Assembly (NCBI RefSeq): GCF_019097595.1
Contig: NC_080732.1
Span: 11,612,775 to 11,676,774 of the forward strand
Direction: 5' to 3'
Length of the DNA: 64,000 bases
Source: Hemibagrus wyckioides
Lineage: Eukaryota > Chordata > Actinopteri > Siluriformes > Bagridae
Below are positions 43,681 to 55,387 of the stretch, piece after piece. The notes below the pieces were generated by a model. That model searched no databases, had not been told where the DNA came from, and saw nothing but the letters and a program-made list of their open reading frames with translations. Each line of letters begins with the position of its first letter. Positions within the stretch are counted from its first letter, which is position 1. Position numbers and translations under genes: made by a program.

Positions 43681-45782
43681 CTATGAGTCCCTAGTTTCAG
43701 TCGTCAGTTTGGCTTTCTCTTCTCTGTACCCTTTTAGAAGTTGATTAACCAGGTTCAGTTCATGTGTACGTTTAACAGGAAACAATGGTGGGAATGGGTT
43801 GCCTTTATACTCAAGAACAGCCATAGCAGCACGATCCAGGTTTTCCCTGTTTGGAATACGGGCCATCAGTGTATATCCACCAGACTGGTTTTCAAACCTT
43901 GGAGCAAGTACTCTGAAAAGCTTAGGAATCAGATCTTTCTCCTGGAAAAAAAAAAAAAAAACATTAAATCCAATCCAGTATTAAAACATATTGTATACTT
44001 TACGAATACTTCACGTAACATTTATATACTCTACAATGTAGCAGTTTTCAGACTTATTAAGTTCAAGCTTTAAAGTGAACAATAAACATGTAGTACCTAC
44101 CGTAAGCCAAAAATCTGCCATTTCCATAGACTTTTTGTTGGTATCTCCTTTTTTGGCATAGTCAATTAACTGGTAAAACAAAGAAAAAAAATACATTTAA
44201 ACAACAATCAAATGACTGCAAATTGTATTATACCACAGTTAGATTAGATTGTTAGTCCACTATTTAGATTTTTCTTGTCACACGAACTGTTCCATGAGTG
44301 CTAATATTTAGTATGACAGCACTGAGATGTTTCACTATTAACATCACTCTGCTTGTCTGTATTCACTTCAAAAAACTCCAGTTCAGGTAAACCTTTAGCA
44401 CTATGGGCCGTCAGACTGCGTGTGAAAATGCATTATCCAGCTGTGGTGACTTTGGGAACTAATTCCATATTGGCCATACTGTGGCTGAAATATTAGTTAA
44501 TTAATATTAATTAATTAATCAATAATAGAACTGTTGCGTAAAAGAGCTTACACTTATAATTGTGCTGTTGTAATATCTGTTATATATATAGCTTAAAAAT
44601 GCAAAGATCACTGACCTCATATAATACACTATATTGCCAAAAGGTTTGGGACACTCCTCCAAATCACTGTATTCAGGGGTTGAGCTTGGCTCCTTAGATC
44701 CAGTGAAAGGAACTCTTAATGCTTCACCATACCAAGACATTTTGGACAATTTCATGCTCCCAACTTTGTGGGAACAGTTTGTGGATGACCCCTTCCTGTT
44801 CCAACATGACTGCACAAAGCAAGGTCCATAAAGTCATGGATGAGTCTTGACCTCGAACTGATAGAAGACCTTTGGAATGAATTAGAGCAGAGACTGCGAG
44901 CAATGCCAAAACTGGGACGCCTGCCTTTACATGCACCTGACTTTAATATGGAGTTGACCCACCCTTTGCAGCTATAACAGCTTCAAGGCTTGGGAAGGGT
45001 TTCCACAAGGTTTAGGAGTGTGTTTATGGGAATTTTTAACCAGTCCTCTAGAAGTGAATTTATGAGGTCTGATGTTGGGCGAGAAGGCCTGGCTCGCAGT
45101 CTCCGCTCTAATTCATCCCAAAGGTGTTCTATCTCCACACCAAACCCACTCATCCATGTCTTTATGGATCTTGCTTTTTGTACTGGTGTGCAGTCATGTT
45201 GGAACAGGAAGGGGTCATCCCCAAACTGTTCCCATCAAGTTGAAAGCATAAAATCGTCCAAATGTTCCTTTCATTGGAACTAAAGGGCCAAGCCCAACCC
45301 CTGAAAAACAACACCTGAAAAACAACACCTGAATTCAATGATTTGGAGGGTTGTCCCAAAACCTTTGGAAATATAGTGTATCTGTACCATCACCCTGGGT
45401 GATCGGATAATAAGTGAAGGTGTGAACGGGGTCAAATGCTTCTCAAAGGCACACTGTGATCTGATCCAACAAACCGAATTCAGAAGTGGTCTGGGACACG
45501 CATAACATTTGTTCTTTTAAGAAGCATGTGGTGTTTCTTTCTCAGAGTAAAAGTTAATGTTAGGTAAAAATCTTGATTGGTCTGAAAGGCAGTTAAGACA
45601 GCTCTTACCTTTTCAGCGTAAAATCTAACCTCGTCGGCTCGGGCTCGTGTAGTCTCGATCCTCTCGTGCCGAACCAGTCCGGTAAGGATATTCCGAAGCA
45701 TGTTTATTCTGGACTCGGGGCCGAGGCCAATTCGCCGAGCCACGCGCCCGTGTGATATTAGAGCTCGAACAGTGAGACGCAT
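43681..45782 (-). CDS. mrpl17: Mitochondrial large ribosomal subunit protein bL17m
   Basis: Nuclear-encoded protein of the mitochondrial 39S ribosomal subunit. Exons in order: 45609-45782, 44101-44169, 43681-43941; total 504 nt, 167 residues (human 175). The start [25 protein letters not shown] and the following [27 protein letters not shown] are the bacterial-type L17 core that binds 23S-like r[24 protein letters not shown] and [24 protein letters not shown] complete the domain. The ATG at 45782 is preferred over the in-frame one five codons upstream because it aligns with the human start. The intron between exons 1 and 2 (44170-45608) contains a complete fold-back element. An NRF1 motif lies about 210 bp upstream of the ATG. 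Confidence 0.97.
44626..45381. mobile_element. Fold-back (long inverted repeat) transposable element in an mrpl17 intron
   Basis: The two ends are inverted copies: left TACACTATATTGCCAAAAGG, right (other strand) TACACTATATTTCCAAAGG. The similarity continues inward for about 220 bp on both sides: 44626-44846 against 45150-45381, including TGTTGGAACAGGAAGGGGTC in both arms. A centre of about 300 bp separates them. A small tandem duplication (ACCTGAAAAACAAC twice) marks the right arm. Other fragments of the family lie at 27780, 30345, 49440 and at the right edge of the window. No transposase is encoded. Confidence 0.85.
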
Positions 45783-45988
45783 CTCGGGAAGGTACAATGA
45801 AGGACACCTTCTGACGAAATCTCAAGGAAACAATTACAAGATTTGGATATATCTATGTATCTATATGTGTATGCATATATTTATATGTGGCAAATATCAA
45901 TCTTACGTATTTCCAAACAAGTATAAGTTGGGTTTATCTTAAAACACTTTACAGCTACAAACTAATCACATGCACGGGGTTCTTGGCA

Positions 45989-46001
45989 CCGCGCATGCGC
46001 A
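45989..46001. promoter_or_regulatory. NRF1 binding palindrome
   Basis: CGCGCATGCGCAT contains the symmetric NRF1 core GCGCATGCGC. NRF1 drives many nuclear genes for mitochondrial proteins, and the motif lies about 210 bp upstream of the mrpl17 ATG, in a locally CpG-rich segment. Confidence 0.7.
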
Positions 46002-46129
46002 TGATTGTGTTATTTCTTCGTCGAATCGCTTTGTATATTACCGCCACCTACTGGACTGGAGTGTGGGTACTGCAGTCAGGTCGTTGATTTTTTTTTCATT
46101 TACACGTAACAAATTTATGAACTGTAGCA

Positions 46130-46320
46130 GTAATTTTGTTTTTATTGATCAGGAATGTGGGTCAGAGAGACCAGAGAAACCAGACTGTGTAACAGCTTCT
46201 TTCCTCAAGCCATTAGGCTCTGAATTGCACAAAAAACTCTCTCTCACACATGCACATGCACATACACCCAGAACTGTACAAGACTAAAGAGAACTGAACT
46301 GTACAAAACTCTCTCTCTCA

Positions 46321-46353
<33 letters not shown>

Positions 46354-46803
46354 ATATTGTTCACTATTTATTGCACTACCTCAAACCCTGTTATTATTTC
46401 ATTACACTGCTATATTTATATTTATGTTTATGCCTATTTCTATTTGCACTACCTCAACCACTGCTACTCTGTACATCATTTCATTTTTATTCCATTTCAT
46501 TTTTTCCATTTCACTACACATGTTCTTTTTCTTTCGGCGCTAAGTGTCTTTTTTTGTGTGTTGTCCTTTTCTTTTGTACCTACTGTTTTTGCACTGTATT
46601 GTCTTTGCACTGTTTGCTCCTAGTTGCACACTCTGCACTTTATGTGGCTAAGACAAAAATCTTGGTCCTAGCTCTGTGTTGTTTTTTTCGTATTTGATCT
46701 TTATGTTGTATGTTTATGTAGCACCATGTCCTGGAGAAGCTATACTGCGTCAGCTATATGTGGTTGAAATGATAATAAAGCTTCTTGAATCTTGAATCTT
46801 GAA
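46130..46803 (+). mobile_element. Non-LTR retrotransposon 3' end with TTGAATC tail
   Basis: Contains CTTCTTTCCTCAAGCCATTAGG, a CA-rich part, a T-rich body, TATGTAGCACCATGTCCTGG, then GAAATGATAATAAAGC ending in a short tandem (CTTGAAT)n. This is the usual layout of a fish LINE tail. The (CA)n at 46322-46351 lies inside it. Confidence 0.6.
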
Positions 46804-47081
46804 CCATGTGAACCAGACCTGATTGTTGTTTGTTATCAATATAATCAATATTTCATAACGAATTAACCTGCATATCTTTTCTCTCAGTTTAAAAGCACAG
46901 ATCTGGAGGGTTTATGGGCATAGAGAGATTTGGCAAACTGGGATGTTTGGATGCTATACATTACCTGGCACATGTTTTCTCAAGTTTTCTGAAAGTGGGT
47001 TGGTGGGCCACTTTATGTCCCAGAATGCCCTCATACCTGTTTTCCCTTCTGACTCTTCCTTTTAGCTAATCTAAACACTGT

Positions 47082-47084
<3 letters not shown>

Positions 47085-47116
<32 letters not shown>

Positions 47117-47145
47117 TATACATATATATATATATATATATATAT
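47085..47145. repeat. (CA)n and (TA)n compound microsatellite
   Basis: About 13 CA units, a short spacer and about 11 TA units. A (CT)n tract follows at 47186-47231. The rest of 46804-48085 contains no exon that I recognise before the pigm start. Confidence 0.95.
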
Positions 47146-48085
47146 CACCACACACCACTAAAGGATAAGGGCATACATAATAATCTCTCCCTCTCTCTCT
47201 CTCTCTCCCTCTCTCTCCCTCTCTCTCTCTGTGTATGTACATGTTACTATGCTCTGCAGATTACTGCACAACTCATTAAGGTCTTATTTATGAACTCTTT
47301 GCATTCAGTGTTTGTGTATGTGTAGTTTCGCTTATTATTATTCCTATATTTATAATAATATTTTGATATGAATAGTTATTTTTCTTACGTTCATAGTGGT
47401 GTATGTAAGCATACAGATTAAAGCTTTACTTCACTGAGGAATGAACCCTGAAGCTGTGCCAGAAGATGGGATAGCTTCATAGTTTTCTGGCCATTGAGAA
47501 ACATAGAGAAAATTGCTTTTGCTTACTCCAGCCAGTTTTATCGAGAATTTGTGTGTCCACATTAATTTTTAGTTTCAGAGACATACTGTATATTGAACTA
47601 AGTTCAATATTTGTAGAGGTTATGTCATTTAATGTTGGTACATCGTTTATAACCATAATTGTTACTTTACATAGAATATTATCCTCGTATATAAAGCCTT
47701 GTTTTACCACACGTTTATTTTGTTTTATTTTTTTATCCACTTCTCACTGAAGTACCTGTGCTTTTCGTTGCAATTAGCAAAATGCTGGTACTTTTATTTT
47801 ATCAGCCCGCCACTACCTGCTAACATTAGTAACGATATATGACTTTTATTTTGGAAAAAACACTGTCTTCTTTTTCACCAGGAAGTAAACGCGTTACCTT
47901 GCACATTGTTTCTGTCTATATCTTAAAACTTTACTTGAAATTTTACTTAAACATGAATCTTGCGTGCGGGAGATATTTGAAGATGATGATTCAGAGAGAT
48001 TAAAAGAGATCCCATTTAATTGTGGCATTAGCATTTGCTTAGTTTGTTCACAAACAGTCAGTGAAGTACATTGTCACATGGAAAC

Positions 48086-51000
48086 ATGTTTTCATTCCAA
48101 CTAATGGATTTTGGGACGTTGCACAGCATCGCATTTGTTATACGTTTATTTTTGGTAGGTTTTGGGATTTATCAGGATAAAACCATGGTGGTCAAATACA
48201 CTGACATCGACTATCACGTCTTTACAGACGCATCCAGACTTGTAACGCAGGTGAGTTCCTGTTTAGAAGTGACAGGTGAGATGTAGCGATGATGAAATCA
48301 AGCAATCAAATGCACTGACACAGTGATTTGATCCTAATCTTCCTGCTTTCATAGGGCGAGTCTCCGTACAACAGGTCCACCTACCGATATACACCACTCC
48401 TGGCGTGGATGTTATCACCTAGCATCTACTTGACCCCTCATTTTGGGAAGCTGCTGTTTGTGATTTGTGATGTGCTCTCTGGTGTCCTCTTATATCACAT
48501 ATTGACTCTCCGAGGTTTATCCAGTAATGCAGCCTGTCGTTTCTCAGCTCTCTGGCTTCTGAATCCTTTACCCATTGGTGTATCAACACGTGGGAATGCT
48601 GAAGCACTTCTGGCTATTTTGGTTCTGTCCACTCTCCTGTGTTTACAACTGAAGAGACATTTTACAGCAGCATTGCTCTACGGCCTCTCTGTCCATATGA
48701 AAATATATACAGTGATATATGCCCTTCCCATCGGCCTGTTTATATCCAATCACAAGGAATTGAAGAAGCACTACAGAGGAATTTTTAGGGCTATCCAAAG
48801 CCTTTTCAGTAAGGATCTGGCTCTATTTGCTATCATTGCAGGAGCTGTGTTTCTTGGTCTGACTTTGGCATTTTATTGCATGTAAGTTTAAATAAAGTGA
48901 GGGGGGGACACACATAATATAGCCCACTTAGGCAGCTTAGGAGAGCTCTAAACTCATTATGCCCAGGAGCGAAGCAATTTGGGCGAGGAACAACCAATGC
49001 TTAAAATATAATCTTAAAACCTGCATAATTTGTCAGAATTCTATACTTTGAGGAGCAACCTTTTGGAATAGATTATGTCATTATACCAGTCATCTCCTGT
49101 TTCATGCACATTGAATACATTATGTACATAAAAGGAAGAAATGTGCAGTATATATTCCTGCATGGTAGTGGTGTTGTTTTTGGCTCATTAGATGAATCCG
49201 AATAGATGTGTTTTTATTCTAGAAGCCCTTCCTGACATAAGTCACCCATGTTATTTGGACTTGGGACTGGCACTGAGAGTACAACCCCCCATTGGCTGTT
49301 TAGGTTCCCTGCCTAGGCATCAAACATGAACCACAGCAGTGAGAGTGTGGGATCTTAACCCCTGGATCACCAGAGTACTTAATAGACAATCCTGTATGTG
49401 CAAGTTGTAAAAGACAACATAATTCAGTAGTACAATAATACAGGAGGGATTTGCCTATTCACCCACAAGAGCATTAGTGAGGTTGGGTTGTGATGTTGAG
49501 TGAGAAGGCCTGGTGCTCTGTTAGCATTCCAGTTAGGGGTGTGCAAAGATTTCACAATTTGCATTCTGGGAATTTTTGCCTCATGTCTTGCCTTTCATAT
49601 AATACCATGTTCTGAGTTGACTAAAATTTCAAATGAAAGTCCCTGAATATTACCCCCTAGTGGTCAGATTTATGTGATAAAAAAATTCTTTTTTTCCTCA
49701 ACAAAAACATGATTCATAAGTTCTTTTTTAAAAACTGTGGCTTAAAATTCTGTAAATTCTCCTACATTTTTTAGGTATGGCTGGGATTTCCTCCAAGAAA
49801 CCTACTTCTACCACTTAACAAGGCGGGACATTCGTCATAATTTCTCCCCATACTTCTACATGTTTTACTTAACAGTGGAGAGTGAATGGAGCTTCATTTT
49901 GGGTCTAGTGGCCTTTTTTCCCCAGGTTATACTGTTATTCCTTACGTCTCTCGCCTTCTATGCTGACTTGCCTCTCTGCTGCTTCCTCAACACAGCCCTT
50001 TTTGTCAGCTTCAACAAAGTCTGCACCTCTCAGGTAACACACGATGAACTGTAATGTACATTGGCTTTGCATAAAATAATGTTTTATTCTTTTTTTATTC
50101 TTAATGTGCTAATGGTAAATATAAGTAGCAGATACATCAGTGCATAAAATATCTTGGCAAAAATGATCAGTGGCAATTTTATTTAAAAAAATTCTGATTG
50201 ATGTTATAAAATTTGTAATCAAATACATTGGAACATTAATGGACGTATACTCTCCATATCACAGTCAAACATTACAAGTAGTGTTATAATGTGTAAATAA
50301 TTAGTTAAATTAACCAATCACCTACAAACAGACACTTTATTCAGTACTTTGTGGAAGGCCCTTTGACAACAGTTAGTGCTACAAGTCTTCTTGGATACTT
50401 CTCTACAAGCACTGCACACATGGATTGTGTCAGACTAGATAGTGAGCATTTCTCAGCTGCCATCCTCGGGTCTCTCTGCAGATGTTTGATGGGGTTTAAG
50501 TGAAGCCCTGAAGCAACTCCAGTATTATTTTGCCAGTATGCTTAGGGTCATTGTCGTCTTAAACAGTGAACTTTGCCCCAATCTGAATCAGCATGAGCAT
50601 TCTACAGGAGGTTTTCTTCAAGGATGTTCCTGTATTTGGTTGCATTCATGTGGCAGTGATGCCAGTGGCATCGGGTTCTGCTTGTTTTCTTTTATTAACT
50701 ACAACAAAAAGTAAAATAATCACTGTTTATAAGTGCAGTAATACAACCAATAAAAGGAAGTAACTTTTTTGTGGAGGTTCCATTAAATATTAAATAAAAT
50801 TTGTTGATCTCGACCCTTTTCTGTTAACATTGTGTGCAAGAATTCACTCCCAAATTAATAAAAGATTAATCTAAATATTAAATCTTTGAAATAACTACAA
50901 TTTTAATTGAAATTTTGTAACATTATTGACGAGTTTTAATTTCAAAATCTCTTTGTGATACTAAATGTCTGCTTTATAAGCATTAAATAATATTATATTC

Positions 51001-53653
51001 AAGCTCTATCTATCCTTATTAATTAAAACCCACAAAATACATTTTCATTGTACATCATACATGGATTTGACACATTGTATAAAACATCAGTACACCTTAT
51101 CCAATGATCTGATCTAATCCTTCACCCCAACCCTTATGTAACAGAGATTTTCTTTTGTTATCTCAGCATCTTTACACTGTTTTGTTGCAGTATTTTCTAT
51201 GGTACCTGTGTTTACTGCCTCTGGTCCTGCCACACCTGAGACTCACAGTAAAGCAAGGAATTGGGCTACTGCTGTTGTGGTTCACTGGCCAGGTATGAAA
51301 AGTATTTATACTTAACATTATTAAATGACACCCAGGTATTTTTATCAGTTGTGCTCAATTCGGTCTGGAAAAAACAACTAACCCTCACTGGTTGGTAGCA
51401 GTTGTTTGATATTGGAGAGCAAGCAAATGGCATACAAGAAAAGGAAAATCTTTGATCTACTGGGAAATTCTTACTCATTTATTTTACATAATTGGAACCA
51501 AATGTAAGGGCATGAACAATGTTGACCAAGTATACTGTCATCATACACTACTCACAAAAAGTTAAGGATATTTGGCTTTTGGGTGAAATTTATGGAAAAT
51601 GTAAAAAGTTCACACTACAGTGATATTATATCATGAAAGTAGGGCATTTAATTAGAAGCATGCAATGGTGATTTCCTCATCTCAAACAATTTTTGAAACA
51701 AAAGCCAACAACAGTGGTGGGTATACCACAACAAAAAATGTCAATGTCTCAATAATTTGTCATGTGCCCTTGACCATCAATTACAGCTTGACAACGACGT
51801 CTCATGCTGTTCACGAGTCCACTTATTGTCTGCTGAGGCATGGCATTCCACTCTTCTCGAAGGGTGGCCCTCAGGTCATTGAGGTTTTGGGGTGCAGGGT
51901 TACGAGCCTCTACACGGCTACTCAGCTAATCCCATAGGTTTTCTATGGGATTCAGGTCTGGAGAAAGTGCAGGCCACTACATTTGAGGTACCCCAGCCTC
52001 CAGCAGCCGTTCCCTAATGATGCAACCTCGATGAGCTGGAGCATTGTCGTCCATGAAGATGAAATTAGGCTTGTGTTCTTCATGCAGGGGCACAATGACT
52101 GGATTAATGATGTTATTCAGGTAGTATTGGCTTGTCACTGTACCATTCACAAGATGTAGGGCAGTTCTGTATTGAGTAGACACACCTGCACAGACTGTAA
52201 CACCACCACCACCAAAGGCTCATCTGGTGACAACAGCGGCTGATGCATAGTGCTCTCCTTGACGTCTCCACCATCGTTGGCGGCCATCATTTCTGCTCAA
52301 CGTGAATCGACTTTCATCAGAGAACAGCACTGAGGCCCACTGGTCCCTCGTCCAGCATAAATGCTCCCTGGCCCATGCACAGACGATGACGCCTGTAGCA
52401 GGTTGTCTAGCACGCAAACCAGACTGATGTAAACAGTTTCAAATGGTCTGACGTGACACTTGGGTTCCTCTCACCTCCCTTAAATGTGCATGGAGTTGAG
52501 TGGCATTCATCATCCGGTTCCGCAGGGCACTGTTCACAATGAAGCGGTCATCAACGTGGGATGTAGCCAAAGGACGTCCACTTCTATGCCTTTCTGTGAC
52601 TCTTCCAATCTCTCTGTATCTCTGTCGCAACCTGCTGATGAAACTCTGTGACACTCTAAGCTCAGTGGCAACTTCCCTCTGAGAACATCCTGTTTGAAGC
52701 CTCGCAATGGCGAGGTACTGTTTATCAATTGTTAGGTGTCGTAAATGGTCTCATGATGTCAAAATGTGAATAGCATGATGAAGAGGACTGTTTAAAAGCC
52801 AATTCTAACCGGAACCAGAAAATTTTCATGGATCAAACACCAGTTGTGAATTTTGCCATTAAGCACCTTTTTAGAGAACAGCAAGTAAAGGTTAGGTGCA
52901 TCCTGAAATTTCACCCGAAAGCCAAATATCCTTAACTTTTTGTGAGTAGTCTATAACGTGTTGCTAACATTAACTTAAGCGAGTTAGCTAAGTGTTCTCA
53001 CTTCTTTTAATAAGTCTCCTGTATTTCAGCTGAATTTCCTCCAAATTTCTTGTCAACTATAAGACAAAAAAAGCAGACTAGTTCTGCACCTAAATATTAG
53101 TTGAAGCAACTATAATGCAGAATGGAAAGTTGGCAGCATTGTCTTTGTATGTTGTTTGTTACATCTGCCAAAATGTTGTGTGCAGTTTGAAATCAATCCT
53201 TAATACTGTATATTTTTTTTAAAATCCTGATACTTAAAGAACTGTAACAATTGTCACTGATACTTTACTTAATATTTTTTAAATTAAAGGTCCAATCTGA
53301 CTGAAACAGTTTACTCAGTGCTCATTAATGAAAACAAATTGTGTGCACTTGTAATAGGACAGTTGTGTTTGTTTTCTAATGTCATAAGAATAGTATTTTA
53401 GAAGAGTATATTAATAGTACGAGAGGATGTTGTGAACACTAAAATGTGGTGAGTTTTTTTTTCTTCATGTTCCCCCTCGTAGGGCTTGTGGTTGGCACCA
53501 GCTTACTACCTGGAATTTGAAGGATGCAACACATTTATGTATATATGGTTTGCTGGCCTGCTGTTCCTCATCATCAACTCAGTGGTCATGGTCCAGATAA
53601 TTAACAATTACATACCAAAGACAGTTGTTCAACAAAAACAGAAAATGAAATAA
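48086..53653 (+). CDS. pigm: GPI mannosyltransferase 1
   Basis: Multi-pass endoplasmic reticulum enzyme that adds the first mannose (alpha-1,4) to the GPI anchor precursor, using dolichol-phosphate mannose. Exons: 48086-48250, 48355-48881, 49775-50033, 51191-51292, 53483-53653; total 1224 nt, 407 residues (human 423). The luminal D-x-D motif is at residues 40-42 ([12 protein letters not shown]). Other family runs: [91 protein letters not shown] and [14 protein letters not shown]. Splice phases are consistent. The frame runs further upstream, but without another in-frame ATG; an alternative start at 48104 would remove six residues. Introns 2 to 4 contain a SINE and Tc1 copies. Confidence 0.95.
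49190..49390 (-). mobile_element. tRNA-derived SINE, decayed
   Basis: On the minus strand, CTCTGGTGATCCAGGGGTTA followed by ACACTCTCACTGCTGTGGTTC resembles the tRNA-Glu-like head of a SINE (box A and the anticodon arm), with box B decayed to GTTCATGTTTGATGCC. It lies in the pigm intron 48882-49774. Confidence 0.55.
49440..49545. mobile_element. Miniature-element fragment
   Basis: GATTTGCCTATTCACCCACA, then AGAAGGCCTGGTGCTCTGTT match internal blocks of the fold-back family (compare 45085-45095 and 27910-27990). Confidence 0.5.
50330..50660 (-). mobile_element. Decayed Tc1 transposase, antisense
   Basis: The plus strand resembles the reverse complement of a Tc1 transposase 3' half: AGTCTTCTTGGATACTTCTC, GATGTTTGATGGGGTTTAAG (antisense of the catalytic glutamate region), then CTTAGGGTCATTGTCGTC (antisense of the DND region). 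It is heavily mutated and lies in pigm intron 50034-51190. Confidence 0.65.
51546..52951 (-). mobile_element. Near-complete Tc1-like (DD34E) transposon in pigm intron 4
   Basis: A 1406-bp element with terminal inverted repeats of about 45 bp (left starts CACTACTCACAAAAAGTTAA, right on the other strand GACTACTCACAAAAAGTTAA), flanked by a TA at each end (51544-51545 and 52952-52953). It lies between exons 51191-51292 and 53483-53653 and is opposite in direction to pigm. Confidence 0.93.
51749..52735 (-). pseudogene. Tc1-like transposase, broken by nonsense codons
   Basis: One reading frame runs from about 52735 to the TGA at 51749-51751 with no frameshift, but it has in-frame stops at 52439-52441 (TGA), 52220-52222 (TGA), 51977-51979 (TAG) and 51926-51928 (TAG). 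In order: helix-turn-helix DNA-binding region ([17 protein letters not shown], then [17 protein letters not shown]), a GRP motif linker, first catalytic aspartate in [11 protein letters not shown], second in [11 protein letters not shown], glutamate in [12 protein letters not shown]. The spacing between the second aspartate and the glutamate is 34 residues. The catalytic triad is kept. The start codon is not clear: no ATG is seen in frame at the N-terminus. Confidence 0.88.
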
Positions 53654-55187
53654 ACACTGGATTGAAAATAAATGAATAAATGTACAAAACATTAAAAATG
53701 TATGGTTATTTTCTTACTTCTGCCTCTATTGTCTGTCAAAAATGTCATCAAACAGTATAATAAAGCGGGTACTTTTTAATTAGGCAAGTTTATTGTTTTG
53801 TTTTTGTTATAAGCACATGGGCTACAAAGGTCAACGTTCTATTTGCTTTTTTTCTTATTTAATTTTTAAGGTCTGTTAATTTTATTTGTATTTTTAATGG
53901 TGTAGCACATAGAGATAGCAGTGAAATACAGTCTAACAAAAGAAAGAGCAAAGTGTGTTCTTTTCAGGTATAAGCTATAAGGTATAAGATTTGTCCTAGA
54001 CAGTTGGCAATGAAACATTCATGGCACCATAAAATCTGCTTCATAAAATACTGCCATTTATTTATGGGAATTTCTGAGAAGAAAAGAAGAATTATTGATT
54101 CCAATTAAAAAAGAAGGCTGTTGACTGATTTGTGTGCTTGAAAGAGAATATATATTTATATTTAATATTTATACTTAAAACTCATTGACAGTGCATGGAT
54201 CCATAAGTTTTATGCTGGCAGTGCTGGTGTTTGGATAGGAGCTCTTCATGACCAGACCCTCTGGAGATGACATGATGGATTGTGAGTGTGATTTACAGTC
54301 ATAAGAAGGAGACTGTACATTCCCTCACACAGCTGCAGCAGATGGTTAACAACCACCAAAAGCAGGTTAAAGACAAGTGATGCAACTGGAAGCCAGAGTG
54401 CAGAGGGGTAACGGGTATAGCTGTTCAACCTGCAAAGATATACGTGATGCCACCACAAGCTACAGAGCAAGAGTGTGAAAGTAGCCCTGTATAGAGGGGA
54501 ACAGGCTTGGAAGTGGTTTACTGGGTTGGGCAGTCCTACACAGAGTACTGTATATGCATATCTCATTTTGGGATCATAGTGTAAAAACTATTCAAGGCAG
54601 CTACATTCTGCTTCCTCATTTGTCAATCAGGTCATAATACATACACTGAGAATAAATACATTATTTTTTTCACACCTGAAAAGAAATACAATACAATAAA
54701 CAAGATGTTTTTCACAATTCCAGTTTCCATTATAAGGTGCATAAGATCAAATAAATATGCAAATTGGAAAAAAGATGTAGTTCTTCATAGATCCTGCCCA
54801 AATTTTGGGCAGTCTATAGATTATAGATGTTTTTACCCAATGTAAACTTTAGTAATTTAGGTCCAAAATTATAGGAGACCATGGAGGACATGAACATGGA
54901 GGAAGACCACATTTACAAAGTTACCTGCTGTGCCGATATGCAACTTAATTGCATTGTGTTTCATTTAAAAGTTTGTTGGTAATTATGTTATGACTACAAT
55001 ATCTAAAAAGGAGTGTGCAATAAAGAGAAATTTAATTATCATACAGTACATGTAGGTCAAATCTCAAGGTGAATGATCAACATACACAACGAGAGCAAAT
55101 ATTAGGATATTATTCTATCAAAAGTGCATTAAAAAACTATATAAAACAAACAAACATTTGATTAAAATACAAATTTAATAAAAATGT
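53654..55187. other. Intergenic between pigm and ahrr
   Basis: pigm and ahrr converge here. AATAAA at 53667-53672 and 53675-53680 are plausible pigm polyadenylation signals. No exon was found; the rest is AT-rich with short frames only. Confidence 0.5.
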
Positions 55188-55192
55188 TTATT
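55187..55192 (-). promoter_or_regulatory. ahrr polyadenylation signal (AATAAA)
   Basis: Plus-strand TTTATT, 196 bp beyond the ahrr stop codon. Confidence 0.5.
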
Positions 55193-55387
55193 TAATACAA
55201 AATAATCTTGCCCCATATCCTGAAATGTAAAGAACCTGTAACTATAAATGCCTTGTTTAATTATCTTGAAGAAGTTGTCCTTTTTTATAAGAACGAAAAG
55301 TTGCTAAATGTTTCATTGAGCATCGTTGATCTTTGGTTTATCAGTGATAACGGAGGTAGCCATCACATGGCAGACTGTCATGTTATG

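Noticed and set aside
47080..47325. Frame rich in Thr-His, Tyr-Ile and Leu-Ser
   Set aside because: Translation of CA, TA and CT microsatellites.
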